From NCBI GenBank assembly GCA_007118795.1, contig SKQX01000065.1, positions 1 through 5,331 on the forward strand: a stretch of 5,331 bases of DNA. Direction: 5' to 3'. The notes beneath the pieces are model-generated. The model worked only from the letters and a program-made list of their open reading frames with translations, did no database searches and was not told where the DNA came from. Shown one piece after another: positions 1 to 4,779 of this stretch (its first letter is position 1; every line of letters begins with the position of its first letter). The DNA comes from Thermoflexales bacterium. Its GTDB lineage: Bacteria > Chloroflexota > Anaerolineae > B4-G1. Position numbers and translations under genes: made by a program.

Positions 1-20
1 ACGAGCAGGAGAATGTCCAT
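1..20 (-). CDS. Start of a downstream gene (partial, possible second FHA-type protein)
   Basis: Only the first codons are inside the window; they read M-D-I-L-L-L from an ATG at 20. The ATG lies 14 bp after the stop of the DUF3662/FHA gene, and the gap carries a purine-rich GAGCGGGG stretch that could serve as a ribosome binding site. A hydrophobic start directly behind a DUF3662-FHA gene is what one expects of the FhaB-like partner, which has an N-terminal membrane segment followed by an FHA domain. That identity is inference from gene order; six residues cannot prove it. The start itself could also be chance. Confidence 0.35.
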
Positions 21-34
21 CGAGCCCCGCTCAA

Positions 35-862
35 TCAGCCATCGAGGTCGAACCGCTTGAGCAGTGGCGTGTCGTCCTCAGCCGGCAGGGGGATCGGCGT
101 TGGCGGATCCTCGCCGTAGACGACCTCGACCCCCGCGAAGGAGATCACGTCGCCGGAGTGGAGGACGCACTCCTCGACCGGGTAGTCGTTGATGCGCGTG
201 CCCCCCGAGCTGCCCAGGTCGACGAGAATGTAGTGACCGTATCGGTGGCGCAACTGGGCGTGATGTCGGGAGACCCGCGGGTCGTCGATGATCACGTCGT
301 TGCTGAGGGCTCTACCGATGGAGACCCGGGGCTCCGTCAGGGTGATGTGCCGATGACCCTCCAGAATGAGAAAGGGCCGCCCCTTAGGGCCCTCCGACGG
401 GTCTGTCCCGTCCTCCAGAGCCTTGGCTGCCTCCATCTGTCGCGTCTGGGCCAACTGATCCTCCTCACCTGGTTCCCGCCGAGCATCGACCCGGATCGCT
501 CGCGGGGCGACCGCTTCATCGGGTCGAATGTGGACGACCGGCCTTCTGTCCAGGGCCATATCAGCCTCGGACACCAGTGCCGATATCTGGTGGGCCAGGG
601 CGTCCTCGACGGCCGCCTCCCCCTCCCGCGGAGGGTTCTCCATCAACGCCTGGTAGTCGTCAGGGTGGATGTGGACCCAGTAATGGGTCGGCGCCTGGCG
701 CGCCCCTCCATCGGAGCAAAGTTGATGCTCCTCGATGGCCCGTTCCAGGTGTGCGGCAACCTTCGTCGGCGACAGACGATCGCCAAACAGGCGGAGGAAC
801 GTGCCCTCCACAACCTGTTCGGCCAGCTCCTCGAACTGATCGATCTTGTTCACGGCGGACAT
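35..862 (-). CDS. DUF3662 + FHA domain protein (FhaA-like)
   Basis: Phosphothreonine-binding adaptor expected to act in Ser/Thr-kinase signalling at the cytoplasmic face of the membrane. Counting from the ATG at 862 (275 aa), residues about 5-115 match the DUF3662/FhaA N-terminal domain (FEELAEQVVEGTFLRLFG, then HIHPDDY). An acidic/charged linker follows at about 120-162. A C-terminal FHA domain at about 163-250 shows the family hallmarks: the GR pair at 183-184, SRHHA at 198-202 and LGSSGGTRIN at 217-226. The usual Asn in the last motif (SxNGT) is Gly here. The frame stays open to an ATG at 961, but that start would overlap the epimerase gene and lacks a family match. A promoter -10 box overlaps the ATG at 862, so the true start may be the GTG at 853 on a leaderless mRNA (272 aa). 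In Actinobacteria and Chloroflexota this gene type sits with FhaB, kinase and cell-wall genes. Confidence 0.88.
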   Translation of the reverse strand: MSAVNKIDQFEELAEQVVEGTFLRLFGDRLSPTKVAAHLERAIEEHQLCSDGGARQAPTHYWVHIHPDDYQALMENPPREGEAAVEDALAHQISALVSEADMALDRRPVVHIRPDEAVAPRAIRVDARREPGEEDQLAQTRQMEAAKALEDGTDPSEGPKGRPFLILEGHRHITLTEPRVSIGRALSNDVIIDDPRVSRHHAQLRHRYGHYILVDLGSSGGTRINDYPVEECVLHSGDVISFAGVEVVYGEDPPTPIPLPAEDDTPLLKRFDLDG

Positions 863-888
863 TATAGTGCTGCGGTGCGAATTGGCAA
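861..888 (-). promoter_or_regulatory. Sigma70-type promoter of the FHA gene, leaderless configuration
   Basis: On the minus strand TTGCCA (888-883), a 16-bp spacer and a perfect TATAAT (866-861) form a strong housekeeping promoter in the 52-bp gap after the epimerase stop. The -10 box overlaps the ATG at 862. Transcription should therefore begin at about 853-854, exactly at an in-frame GTG (853-851). No Shine-Dalgarno sequence precedes either start, which agrees with leaderless translation. Confidence 0.7.
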
Positions 889-914
889 GTACATGGGAAC
901 CGAGTGGGGATGGC

Positions 915-1853
915 TCACGATACCGCGCCACGGTACCAGGCCACCGTCCGCCGCAAGCCATCGCGAAATCCGAGGCGCGGTTGGTAACCCAGGGCCGAGG
1001 CCGCCGCGCTGACGTCGGCCACGGAATGGCGGACGTCGCCAGGCCGCGCTGGCGCGTGGTGGGGGATGATGCGCGTCCCCAGGATGTCGTTCAGGGCATC
1101 GAGAAGGTCCAGGAGAGAGTGGCGGCGACCGGCAGCGACGTTGAGGACACGACCGGGTGCGTCGGGCGCGGTGCAGGCCAGTATGCTGGCCTCGACGACG
1201 TCGGAGACATAGACGAAGTCGCGGGACTGCTCACCGTCGCCGTATATCGTCGGCGGGTGGGCGTTGAGCATCGCTGTGACGAAGTTGGGGATGACGGCGG
1301 CGTAATGGGAGGCTGGATCCTGACGCGGTCCGAACACGTTGAAGTAACGGAGGGCGACCGTCTCCAGGGGATAGGTGGCTGCGAACGCCTGACAGGCATA
1401 CTCGGCAGCCAGCTTCGAGGCCGCGTAGGGCGATCGGGGGGCAGGGAGCATCTCCTCGCGTTTGGGCAGGATGGGGCTGTCCCCGTAGACGGCGCAGGAC
1501 GAGGCGAGGACGAGCCGGTCGACCCCGGCGTCACGGGCCGCGATGAGCAGGGACACCGTCCCTGTGGCGTTGACTGCGTGGGCGGTCAAGGGATCCTCGA
1601 TGGAGCCGGGCACCGAGGGCAGAGCGCCCAGGTGAAGCACGTAGCGGACATCCGCCACGGCGCGGCGCACGGAGGCAGGATCCCGCAGGTCACCCTCGAC
1701 CAGGTCGATCTTGGCCAGGAACCGCCCGATGTTGGCTCGCCGACCGGTGCTGAAGTTGTCGAGGACGCGCACGTCAGCCTGGCGCGCCAGCAGCTCCCCA
1801 ACCAGGTTGGAGCCGATGAAGCCAGCACCGCCGGTGACGAGATAGGTGGGCAT
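915..1853 (-). CDS. NAD-dependent nucleotide-sugar epimerase/dehydratase (extended SDR, GalE/WbpP-like)
   Basis: A 312-aa extended short-chain dehydrogenase of normal family length, cytosolic. The N-terminal Rossmann fold carries TGGAGFIGSN (residues 7-16, GxxGxxG) and the NAD-selecting acidic residue in VLDNFSTG (30-37). The catalytic set is present: SSCAVYG at 118-124 and Y143-x-x-x-K147 in SPYAASK. Substrate-side motifs are RYFNVFGPRQ (169-178), RDFVYVSDVV (211-220) and GDVRHS (272-277). These are typical of UDP-glucose/UDP-N-acetylglucosamine 4-epimerases and related enzymes that supply surface polysaccharides. LGALPSVPGSIEDP (75-88) resembles the ALPSVPRSxxDP segment of WbpP/TviC-type epimerases, although the usual Arg is Gly. 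The exact sugar cannot be read from sequence. The ATG at 1853 is supported by AAGGAG 9 nt upstream and by the start of the Rossmann strand. It appears monocistronic, with its own promoter upstream and a fresh promoter before the FHA gene. Confidence 0.92.
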   Translation of the reverse strand: MPTYLVTGGAGFIGSNLVGELLARQADVRVLDNFSTGRRANIGRFLAKIDLVEGDLRDPASVRRAVADVRYVLHLGALPSVPGSIEDPLTAHAVNATGTVSLLIAARDAGVDRLVLASSCAVYGDSPILPKREEMLPAPRSPYAASKLAAEYACQAFAATYPLETVALRYFNVFGPRQDPASHYAAVIPNFVTAMLNAHPPTIYGDGEQSRDFVYVSDVVEASILACTAPDAPGRVLNVAAGRRHSLLDLLDALNDILGTRIIPHHAPARPGDVRHSVADVSAAASALGYQPRLGFRDGLRRTVAWYRGAVS

Positions 1854-1862
1854 GGTTGGATT

Positions 1863-1868
1863 CTCCTT
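1863..1868 (-). promoter_or_regulatory. Ribosome binding site of the epimerase gene
   Basis: AAGGAG on the minus strand, 9 nt before the ATG at 1853. It fixes the start of the epimerase and contrasts with the SD-less FHA gene next to it. Confidence 0.8.
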
Positions 1869-1877
1869 GCTGGGCCC

Positions 1878-1906
1878 ATTCTATGTGGGAAACTCGGTTT
1901 GGGCAA
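1878..1906 (-). promoter_or_regulatory. Sigma70-type promoter of the epimerase gene
   Basis: Minus-strand TTGCCC (1906-1901), a 17-bp spacer and TAGAAT (1883-1878). The predicted 5' leader is about 18 nt and contains the AAGGAG ribosome binding site, so spacing to the gene is ordinary. The match to consensus is 4/6 and 5/6. Confidence 0.6.
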
Positions 1907-1923
1907 GGGCGGATGTGGGGTCG

Positions 1924-1958
1924 GGTTGGAGGTTGCAGGTTAAAGGTTGAAGGTTGGG
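1924..1958. repeat. Five tandem heptad repeats (GGTTNNN / AACC on the other strand)
   Basis: Five head-to-tail 7-bp units on the plus strand: GGTTGGA, GGTTGCA, GGTTAAA, GGTTGAA and GGTTGGG. GGTT is invariant and the last three bases vary. The array lies in the intergenic region just upstream of the epimerase -35 box. Short heptad arrays of this kind occur between genes in several bacterial phyla. No function is assigned; slippage during replication is the likely origin. Confidence 0.75.
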
Positions 1959-1970
1959 ATGATATCTCCT

Positions 1971-2024
1971 TGTCATTCTGAAGAGCGGAGGAAGAAGCGC
2001 AGGGGCTGGAGCGGCGAAGAATCT
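1971..2024. repeat. Dispersed intergenic element TGTCATTCTGA ... GCGAAGAATCT
   Basis: The stretch begins with TGTCATTCTGA and ends with GCGAAGAATCT, with a purine-rich middle of about 32 bp. The outer ATTCT (1975-1979) and AGAAT (2018-2022) form a short inverted repeat. I recognise the two end motifs as those of a common bacterial intergenic repeat, in which they are usually separated by only a few bases; here the middle is longer. It lies between the HepT-like gene and the heptad array. Confidence 0.5.
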
Positions 2025-2061
2025 GGCTCACGCTGGCCCAAGACAACTGGCCGTTGGGCGC

Positions 2062-2078
2062 TCCTCGACCGTCGAGGA
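2062..2078 (-). terminator. Small hairpin downstream of the HepT-like gene (weak terminator candidate)
   Basis: TCCTCGA and TCGAGGA form a perfect 7-bp stem around a CCG loop, about 30 bp past the HepT-like stop codon. There is no T-tract on either side and the loop is tight, so intrinsic termination is doubtful. Confidence 0.25.
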
Positions 2079-2108
2079 CGCTCTGATCACCGATGTACGG
2101 TTGTCGTG

Positions 2109-2594
2109 TCAGGGCGATGAAAGGTGACCTGGATCTACGCGTCGGAGAAAGCCAGCCACATCGCGTTCCAGGATGGGCCGAAGCCGCCGGGCTTTGTCGA
2201 GGTTGATCCGCAGCTGGTCGTAGTCGATGGGTGCGGCGTAGGCGTGCCGGAAGAAAGGCCGGAAGCTGCGTAGGCCGTTCAGCAGCACGTAGCTCTCTTG
2301 AGACAGCAAGGTAGGGCGCACGCCTGTAATCTCGTGGCTCATTCGGCGCAGCAACTGGATGTGCCAATGGGGCGTGTCGGTGATCCGGTTCTCGAAATAG
2401 CCGGCGATGACCCTGAGCAGGTCTTCGATGGCGTTGTAGAGATTATGAAGCTGATAGGCTACGCTTTCGAGCTGCATCTGGGCGTCTGGTTCCAGACCAG
2501 ACCCGCGCTCCTCCAGCTTGGCGAACGTGTCATCAATCAGGCCCATCTGGGCCTCCACGTCCGATGCCAGCAGGATCAGGATGTCCTCGTCCAT
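2109..2594 (-). CDS. HepT-like ribonuclease toxin (HEPN superfamily)
   Basis: A helical protein of 161 aa from the ATG at 2594. It closely resembles the HepT-like family found beside MNT nucleotidyltransferases: LHNLYNAIEDLLRVIA (49-64), PHWHIQLLRRMS (75-86), GVRPTLLS (91-98). The HEPN ribonuclease signature R-x4-H-x-Y lies at R112, H117, Y119 (RPFFRHAY). HepT toxins cleave RNA, and in the studied MntA-HepT pair the tyrosine of this motif is oligo-AMPylated by the antitoxin. All three residues are present, so an active toxin is plausible. The ATG at 2594 is preferred over an in-frame ATG at 2633 because GAGGGGG lies 5 nt before it. The start overlaps the end of the MntA-like gene by 19 nt, which implies translational coupling with the antitoxin made first. 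It is somewhat longer than classic HepT (about 130-145 aa). Confidence 0.85.
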   Translation of the reverse strand: MDEDILILLASDVEAQMGLIDDTFAKLEERGSGLEPDAQMQLESVAYQLHNLYNAIEDLLRVIAGYFENRITDTPHWHIQLLRRMSHEITGVRPTLLSQESYVLLNGLRSFRPFFRHAYAAPIDYDQLRINLDKARRLRPILERDVAGFLRRVDPGHLSSP

Positions 2595-2926
2595 CGAATC
2601 CCCCTCTCTCTGATCTGACGGGCGAAATGGCACGTCGTCAGATCTACGAGGTCGACCTCGCGGCCCAGGGTTGTGGACAGGATGCTCATCGCCGCGAAGA
2701 ACGACTCCGCCTCTACGTGTGGGACGGCCACGTCGACGTCAGAATCGTCGCGGAACCGCCCAGGGCGGATCAGCGACCCGAAGACGTAGGCTTCGGAGAT
2801 ACCCAACGCTGCGCCGTGCTCCTCAAGCAGACGGAGGAGCTGGGACAGCGTGGCCAGGCGTTCCCCTTCCAGCCGCGCCCGCTGTCTCGCCCGGGCCCGC
2901 TCCAATAATGACGTGTCAAATGCCAT
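2576..2926 (-). CDS. MntA-like minimal nucleotidyltransferase (antitoxin of the HepT-like toxin)
   Basis: A minimal nucleotidyltransferase of 116 aa. After a charged N-terminal helix comes YVFGSLIRPGRF (47-58), followed by the metal-binding D63-V-D65 in DDSDVDVAV. The third acidic position is probably in EVDLVDL (D92 or D95). The spacing from GS to the DxD is 11 rather than the canonical 10 residues, a form I also associate with the GSLxxPGRF subgroup that pairs with HepT-like toxins. In the characterised MntA-HepT system the antitoxin transfers AMP to the toxin tyrosine and so silences it. The ATG at 2926 is chosen because similarity begins there; an in-frame ATG at 2971 would add 15 unconserved residues. 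The ribosome binding site is weak (AGG 6 nt upstream). The gene is first in a two-gene operon with the overlapping toxin gene. Confidence 0.85.
   Translation of the reverse strand: MAFDTSLLERARARQRARLEGERLATLSQLLRLLEEHGAALGISEAYVFGSLIRPGRFRDDSDVDVAVPHVEAESFFAAMSILSTTLGREVDLVDLTTCHFARQIRERGIRWTRTS
2600..2606 (-). promoter_or_regulatory. Ribosome binding site of the HepT-like gene
   Basis: GAGGGGG on the minus strand, 5 nt before the ATG at 2594 and inside the 3' end of the MntA-like gene. It decides the start at 2594 over the upstream ATG at 2633. Confidence 0.65.
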
Positions 2927-2972
2927 CGTCGGCCTGCCGATGATCCCCGTCCCGATCCGTGCAAGGATCATC

Positions 2973-3001
2973 AGTACACTGGAGTTGTCGTTCGTTCACA
3001 A
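2973..3001 (-). promoter_or_regulatory. Possible promoter of the mntA-hepT-like operon
   Basis: Minus-strand TTGTGA (3001-2996), a 17-bp spacer and TGTACT (2978-2973), each matching consensus at 4 of 6. Two short dyads sit on it: TCAC-AA-GTGA (2996-3005) over the -35 and CAGT-AC-ACTG (2972-2981) over the -10. They could be operator half-sites. The prediction is tentative. Confidence 0.35.
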
Positions 3002-3008
3002 GTGATCG

Positions 3009-3137
3009 CAACGGCTTACTTTGGCGAGGGGCGCGATGGGGTGTGGCATCTGGTGCGGCAGAGAGCAGGTGTTGGATCGCCAGGGTGAGACCTACCGCCG
3101 CCGCGGCTGCGGCTGGCCGCAGTGAGTCGGTGGTTCA
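3009..3137. repeat. Dispersed direct repeat, copy 1
   Basis: Matches 4902-5031 in the same orientation. The best part is the first 80 bp, which contains an identical 18-bp core (TGGCATCTGGTGCGGCAG at 3044-3061). The similarity weakens but seems to resume at a CGGTGGTTCA/CAGTGGGTTCA block at the right end, with nearly the same spacing in both copies. This copy lies between the MntA-like promoter and the VapC stop codon, and its right end reaches that stop. It is not protein-coding as far as I can see. Confidence 0.65.
3107..3122 (-). terminator. GC-rich hairpin downstream of vapC (weak terminator candidate)
   Basis: CTGCGG and CCGCAG form a perfect 6-bp stem with a 4-nt loop, starting 12 bp after the VapC stop codon. 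It lacks a T-tract. It falls within the repeat copy 1, whose other copy does not keep this hairpin. Confidence 0.3.
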
Positions 3138-3557
3138 GCCCTCTTGCGGCACGCACAGGAACCCGCGCTCTGCGAAATGGCGATCAAAGGAGAACGCCCG
3201 GTGCAGCTTCAGCATCTCCATGAGCCGAAAGCTCGTGCAGTCCACCAGGCTGAGCTCGCGGCGATCGGCCCCCAGCAGCGCATTCAACGCGGCCTCGTGC
3301 ACGGGCCGGGTCACCCATTCCACCTTCACCATTGACATCACCGCCCGGTGAAGATCCCCCACTGCCGCCATGCCGAGACGGCTGCGAACCAGCGCCGTCG
3401 ACTCCACCACCACATAGTTGCTGGTGAGCAGGGGGACCTGGCCCTCAATCCAGCGCCGCCAGCGCCTTCCCGCCGCCGCGTGGTGCGCGTCATCCGCGTC
3501 GAGAAGAGCGAAGAGGCCCGACGTATCGACGAACACCGGTTCGTCGCTACAGGTCAC
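3135..3557 (-). CDS. vapC: PIN-domain ribonuclease toxin, VapC family
   Basis: A 140-aa PIN-domain protein of normal VapC length, expected to be a Mg2+-dependent endoribonuclease neutralised by VapB. The four acidic positions of the active site are visible: D11 in VFVDTSGLFALLD, E52 in VVVEST, D106 in LSLVDCTSF, and D125 in AFSFDRHF. The SFDRHF/GF ending (123-133) is typical of the family. The start is the GTG at 3557, with AGAGG 6 nt upstream. It overlaps the antitoxin stop by 11 nt, so the toxin depends on antitoxin translation. An in-frame GTG at 3536 is possible but has no good ribosome binding site. No catalytic residue is missing, and I see no sign of decay. The RNA target cannot be told from sequence. 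Confidence 0.9.
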   Translation of the reverse strand: MTCSDEPVFVDTSGLFALLDADDAHHAAAGRRWRRWIEGQVPLLTSNYVVVESTALVRSRLGMAAVGDLHRAVMSMVKVEWVTRPVHEAALNALLGADRRELSLVDCTSFRLMEMLKLHRAFSFDRHFAERGFLCVPQEG

Positions 3558-3798
3558 CGTACGCCTCTGCCAGGTAGTCGTCGTGCCTGTCCGAGATGTC
3601 GCTCAAGCCGCTCCGGTAGCGCCCCACCACCTCCAGTGCGCGCTCCTGCCGTGTCGCCGCTAACTCGTCCCCGTAGCGTGCCAGCCAGTCGTCGATAGCG
3701 CGGCGGATGACCTCGGCCATGGACGTGCTGTTCTCCTCAGCGATCGACCGGATCTGGCGGGACTGCTCCTCCGTGAGTTGAATCTGCGTGCGGACCAT
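3547..3798 (-). CDS. vapB: Ribbon-helix-helix antitoxin, VapB/CopG type
   Basis: An 83-aa protein with an N-terminal ribbon-helix-helix DNA-binding domain. The strand is VRTQIQLT (2-9), helix A is about 10-21, and helix B begins at STSMAEVIRRAIDDWL (24-39). The C-terminal tail, SDISDRHDDYLAEAYGDL (66-83), is acidic/amphipathic, as expected for the segment that wraps the PIN toxin. It should bind VapC and autorepress the operon. The ATG at 3798 is preferred over the in-frame ATG at 3822 because GGGAGGG lies 4 nt before it and the ribbon strand starts there; the upstream start would place that ribosome binding site inside the coding sequence. It is first in the operon and overlaps vapC by 11 nt. 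Confidence 0.9.
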   Translation of the reverse strand: MVRTQIQLTEEQSRQIRSIAEENSTSMAEVIRRAIDDWLARYGDELAATRQERALEVVGRYRSGLSDISDRHDDYLAEAYGDL

Positions 3799-3802
3799 AT
3801 GT

Positions 3803-3809
3803 CCCTCCC
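3803..3809 (-). promoter_or_regulatory. Ribosome binding site of vapB
   Basis: GGGAGGG on the minus strand, 4 nt before the ATG at 3798 (core GGAGG at 5 nt). It decides the start at 3798 over the ATG at 3822. Confidence 0.75.
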
Positions 3810-3814
3810 ATGAT

Positions 3815-3840
3815 GTTATCACTTAAGTGGAAATGATAAC
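3815..3840. promoter_or_regulatory. Palindromic operator of vapBC (predicted autorepression site)
   Basis: GTTATCA (3815-3821) and TGATAAC (3834-3840) form a perfect 7-bp inverted repeat 12 bp apart. A second perfect palindrome, CACTTAAGTG (3820-3829), is nested inside. The site overlaps the predicted -10 box and start of transcription and lies 17 bp before the vapB start codon, the expected place for a ribbon-helix-helix repressor operator. AT-richness sets it apart from its surroundings. Confidence 0.65.
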
Positions 3841-3860
3841 ACGTGGGTGGGAGAATGCAA
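3833..3860 (-). promoter_or_regulatory. Predicted promoter of vapBC
   Basis: Minus-strand TTGCAT (3860-3855), a 16-bp spacer and TATCAT (3838-3833). The -10 matches consensus at 5 of 6 and the -35 at 3 of 6. The -10 lies within the distal half of the palindromic operator, so VapB binding would block it. Confidence 0.5.
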
Positions 3861-3990
3861 GCGGACCTCAGGAGCGCGAGGGACTGTGGGTCCATACGAT
3901 CGTCCTCATTGTGATACGCGGGCGAAGTGAGGTGACCCTTGGCCAATTCAACGGGGCCCACGGGGCGCTGCAGGGATGCCGATAGCCAGC

Positions 3991-4251
3991 TCAACCGTAG
4001 ACCCAGATGATCGTCTGCCCGGCGATCCGCCTGCCGCGGGGTGTCATGAGTACCCACTCGTTCTCGGTGTGGACCAGTATCTCGGCTGGCACTGGGAGAT
4101 GGACAGCGTCAAAGTCGCGCGACCGCCGGGCGAAGGGCTCGGCGGATGCCGTGACGATGATCAGCAGGTCGACATCGCCGCCCACACCCCAGTCGCCCCG
4201 GGGGTACGAACCGGAATGGCCGATGCGCGTCACGCCCCGATGGCGCTCCAC
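3991..4251 (-). CDS. Minimal nucleotidyltransferase (MNT) paired with HEPN, probably disrupted at its N-terminus
   Basis: The frame encodes GSYPRGDWGVGGDVDLLIIV, the GS-x10-DxD active-site signature of the MNT family (counting from the GTG at 4251: G14-S15, D26, D28). The tail VHLPVPAEILVHT (50-62) fits the third catalytic strand, but E57 replaces the usual Asp of VPVDLLVYT. Similarity clearly continues upstream of 4251: AHAAVRRRAREAVERH is the expected first helix. No ATG, GTG or TTG exists there before an in-frame TAG at 4303-4305. A GTG at 4314 would start the protein correctly (V-I-N) but is followed by that TAG after three codons. So the gene either starts at 4251 without its first helix or is a pseudogene. 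Other changes from the usual motif are GHSGSYPRG for GLFGSYARG and GGDVD for GSDVD. The family acts as antitoxin or partner of the HEPN protein encoded just upstream. Confidence 0.7.
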   Translation of the reverse strand: MERHRGVTRIGHSGSYPRGDWGVGGDVDLLIIVTASAEPFARRSRDFDAVHLPVPAEILVHTENEWVLMTPRGRRIAGQTIIWVYG

Positions 4252-4687
4252 GGCCTCCCGCGCCCGGCGGCGTACAGCGGCGTGGGCCTGCCCAGCGTCG
4301 GGCTAGTTGATCACGGACGAAGTCGACGATCGTACGGTCATGGCAGATCACTTCCTGGCTCACCAACGGGCCGTAGTGCTCGAGAGGCGCGCCCTCCGGG
4401 TGACCTTGGGGATAGCGCGATGGGATGAAGAAGTTGTCGAGCGCCTGACCCGGCTCGACAAGGCTATCAGCAGGCGAAGCGGCTTCTGGGAGCCGGCGCA
4501 GGAGTCGGCCGATGACGTGGCCCCACACCTCCTGGCGGTGGGATAGACGGAGCGCGTTGACCGCCCTTTCCGTGGCCTGATGCGCGGCGAAACAGGTGCG
4601 TTCGTGCCGTCCCGCCTGCGCCGAGTCGACGGCCTGGTCCAGATCACGCAGCGATTGACGCAGCCGGTCGACGGAACGATTCGGCAT
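4109..4687 (-). CDS. HEPN-domain protein with an abnormal C-terminal extension
   Basis: Residues about 8-128 are a HEPN domain of the kind encoded next to MNT nucleotidyltransferases: CFAAHQATERAVNALRL (32-48), VWGHVIGRLLRRLP (54-67), QALDNFFIPSRYPQGHP (81-97), PLEHYG (101-106) and the last helix IVDFVRDQL (120-128). Such proteins normally end near here, at about 130-140 aa. This frame instead runs on for about 65 Arg/Gly/Pro-rich residues that are simply the MNT gene read in another frame, so the true stop was probably lost by an indel or error near 4300. The characteristic R-x4-H of HEPN ribonucleases is not clear; R91-YPQG-H96 fits by spacing but lies in a loop where relatives usually have F. 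The ATG at 4687 has AGGA 7 nt upstream and its own promoter. Confidence 0.72.
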   Translation of the reverse strand: MPNRSVDRLRQSLRDLDQAVDSAQAGRHERTCFAAHQATERAVNALRLSHRQEVWGHVIGRLLRRLPEAASPADSLVEPGQALDNFFIPSRYPQGHPEGAPLEHYGPLVSQEVICHDRTIVDFVRDQLARRWAGPRRCTPPGAGGRGAPSGRDAHRPFRFVPPGRLGCGRRCRPADHRHGIRRALRPAVARL

Positions 4688-4750
4688 AGGTGGGTCCTGG
4701 CGCCTCAGATGAGAGCAGCGCGGCGGTCCGGGGTGCTGCTCGGTGCAGGT

Positions 4751-4779
4751 ATGTTACGTCGGAACCGGGGTCTGGACAA
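4751..4779 (-). promoter_or_regulatory. Predicted promoter of the HEPN/MNT pair
   Basis: Minus-strand TTGTCC (4779-4774), a 17-bp spacer and TAACAT (4756-4751), each 4 of 6 to consensus. It leaves a leader of about 57 nt to the HEPN ATG. Confidence 0.45.

Noticed and set aside
863..961. Longer FHA protein starting at ATG 961
   Set aside because: The extra 33 residues overlap the epimerase coding region by 47 bp, contain the gene's own promoter and do not resemble the DUF3662 N-terminus.
1175..1192. 7-bp inverted repeat AGGCCAG-TATG-CTGGCCT
   Set aside because: It lies within the epimerase coding sequence in a conserved segment and has no T-run; GC-rich coding DNA gives such stems by chance.
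158..1943. Long plus-strand open frames across the FHA and epimerase genes
   Set aside because: They are exact antisense shadows of two well-supported minus-strand genes, lack any recognisable motif and have low-complexity G/R/D/V composition. High GC makes such frames expected.
2298..2908. Plus-strand frames over the MntA/HepT-like pair
   Set aside because: Shadows of two strongly supported minus-strand genes.
3841..3990. Possible small gene or terminator between the MNT frame and vapBC
   Set aside because: No frame with a ribosome binding site or recognisable product; the only dyads (GGACC/GGTCC and CCTCATT/AGTGAGG) are weak and lack T-runs.
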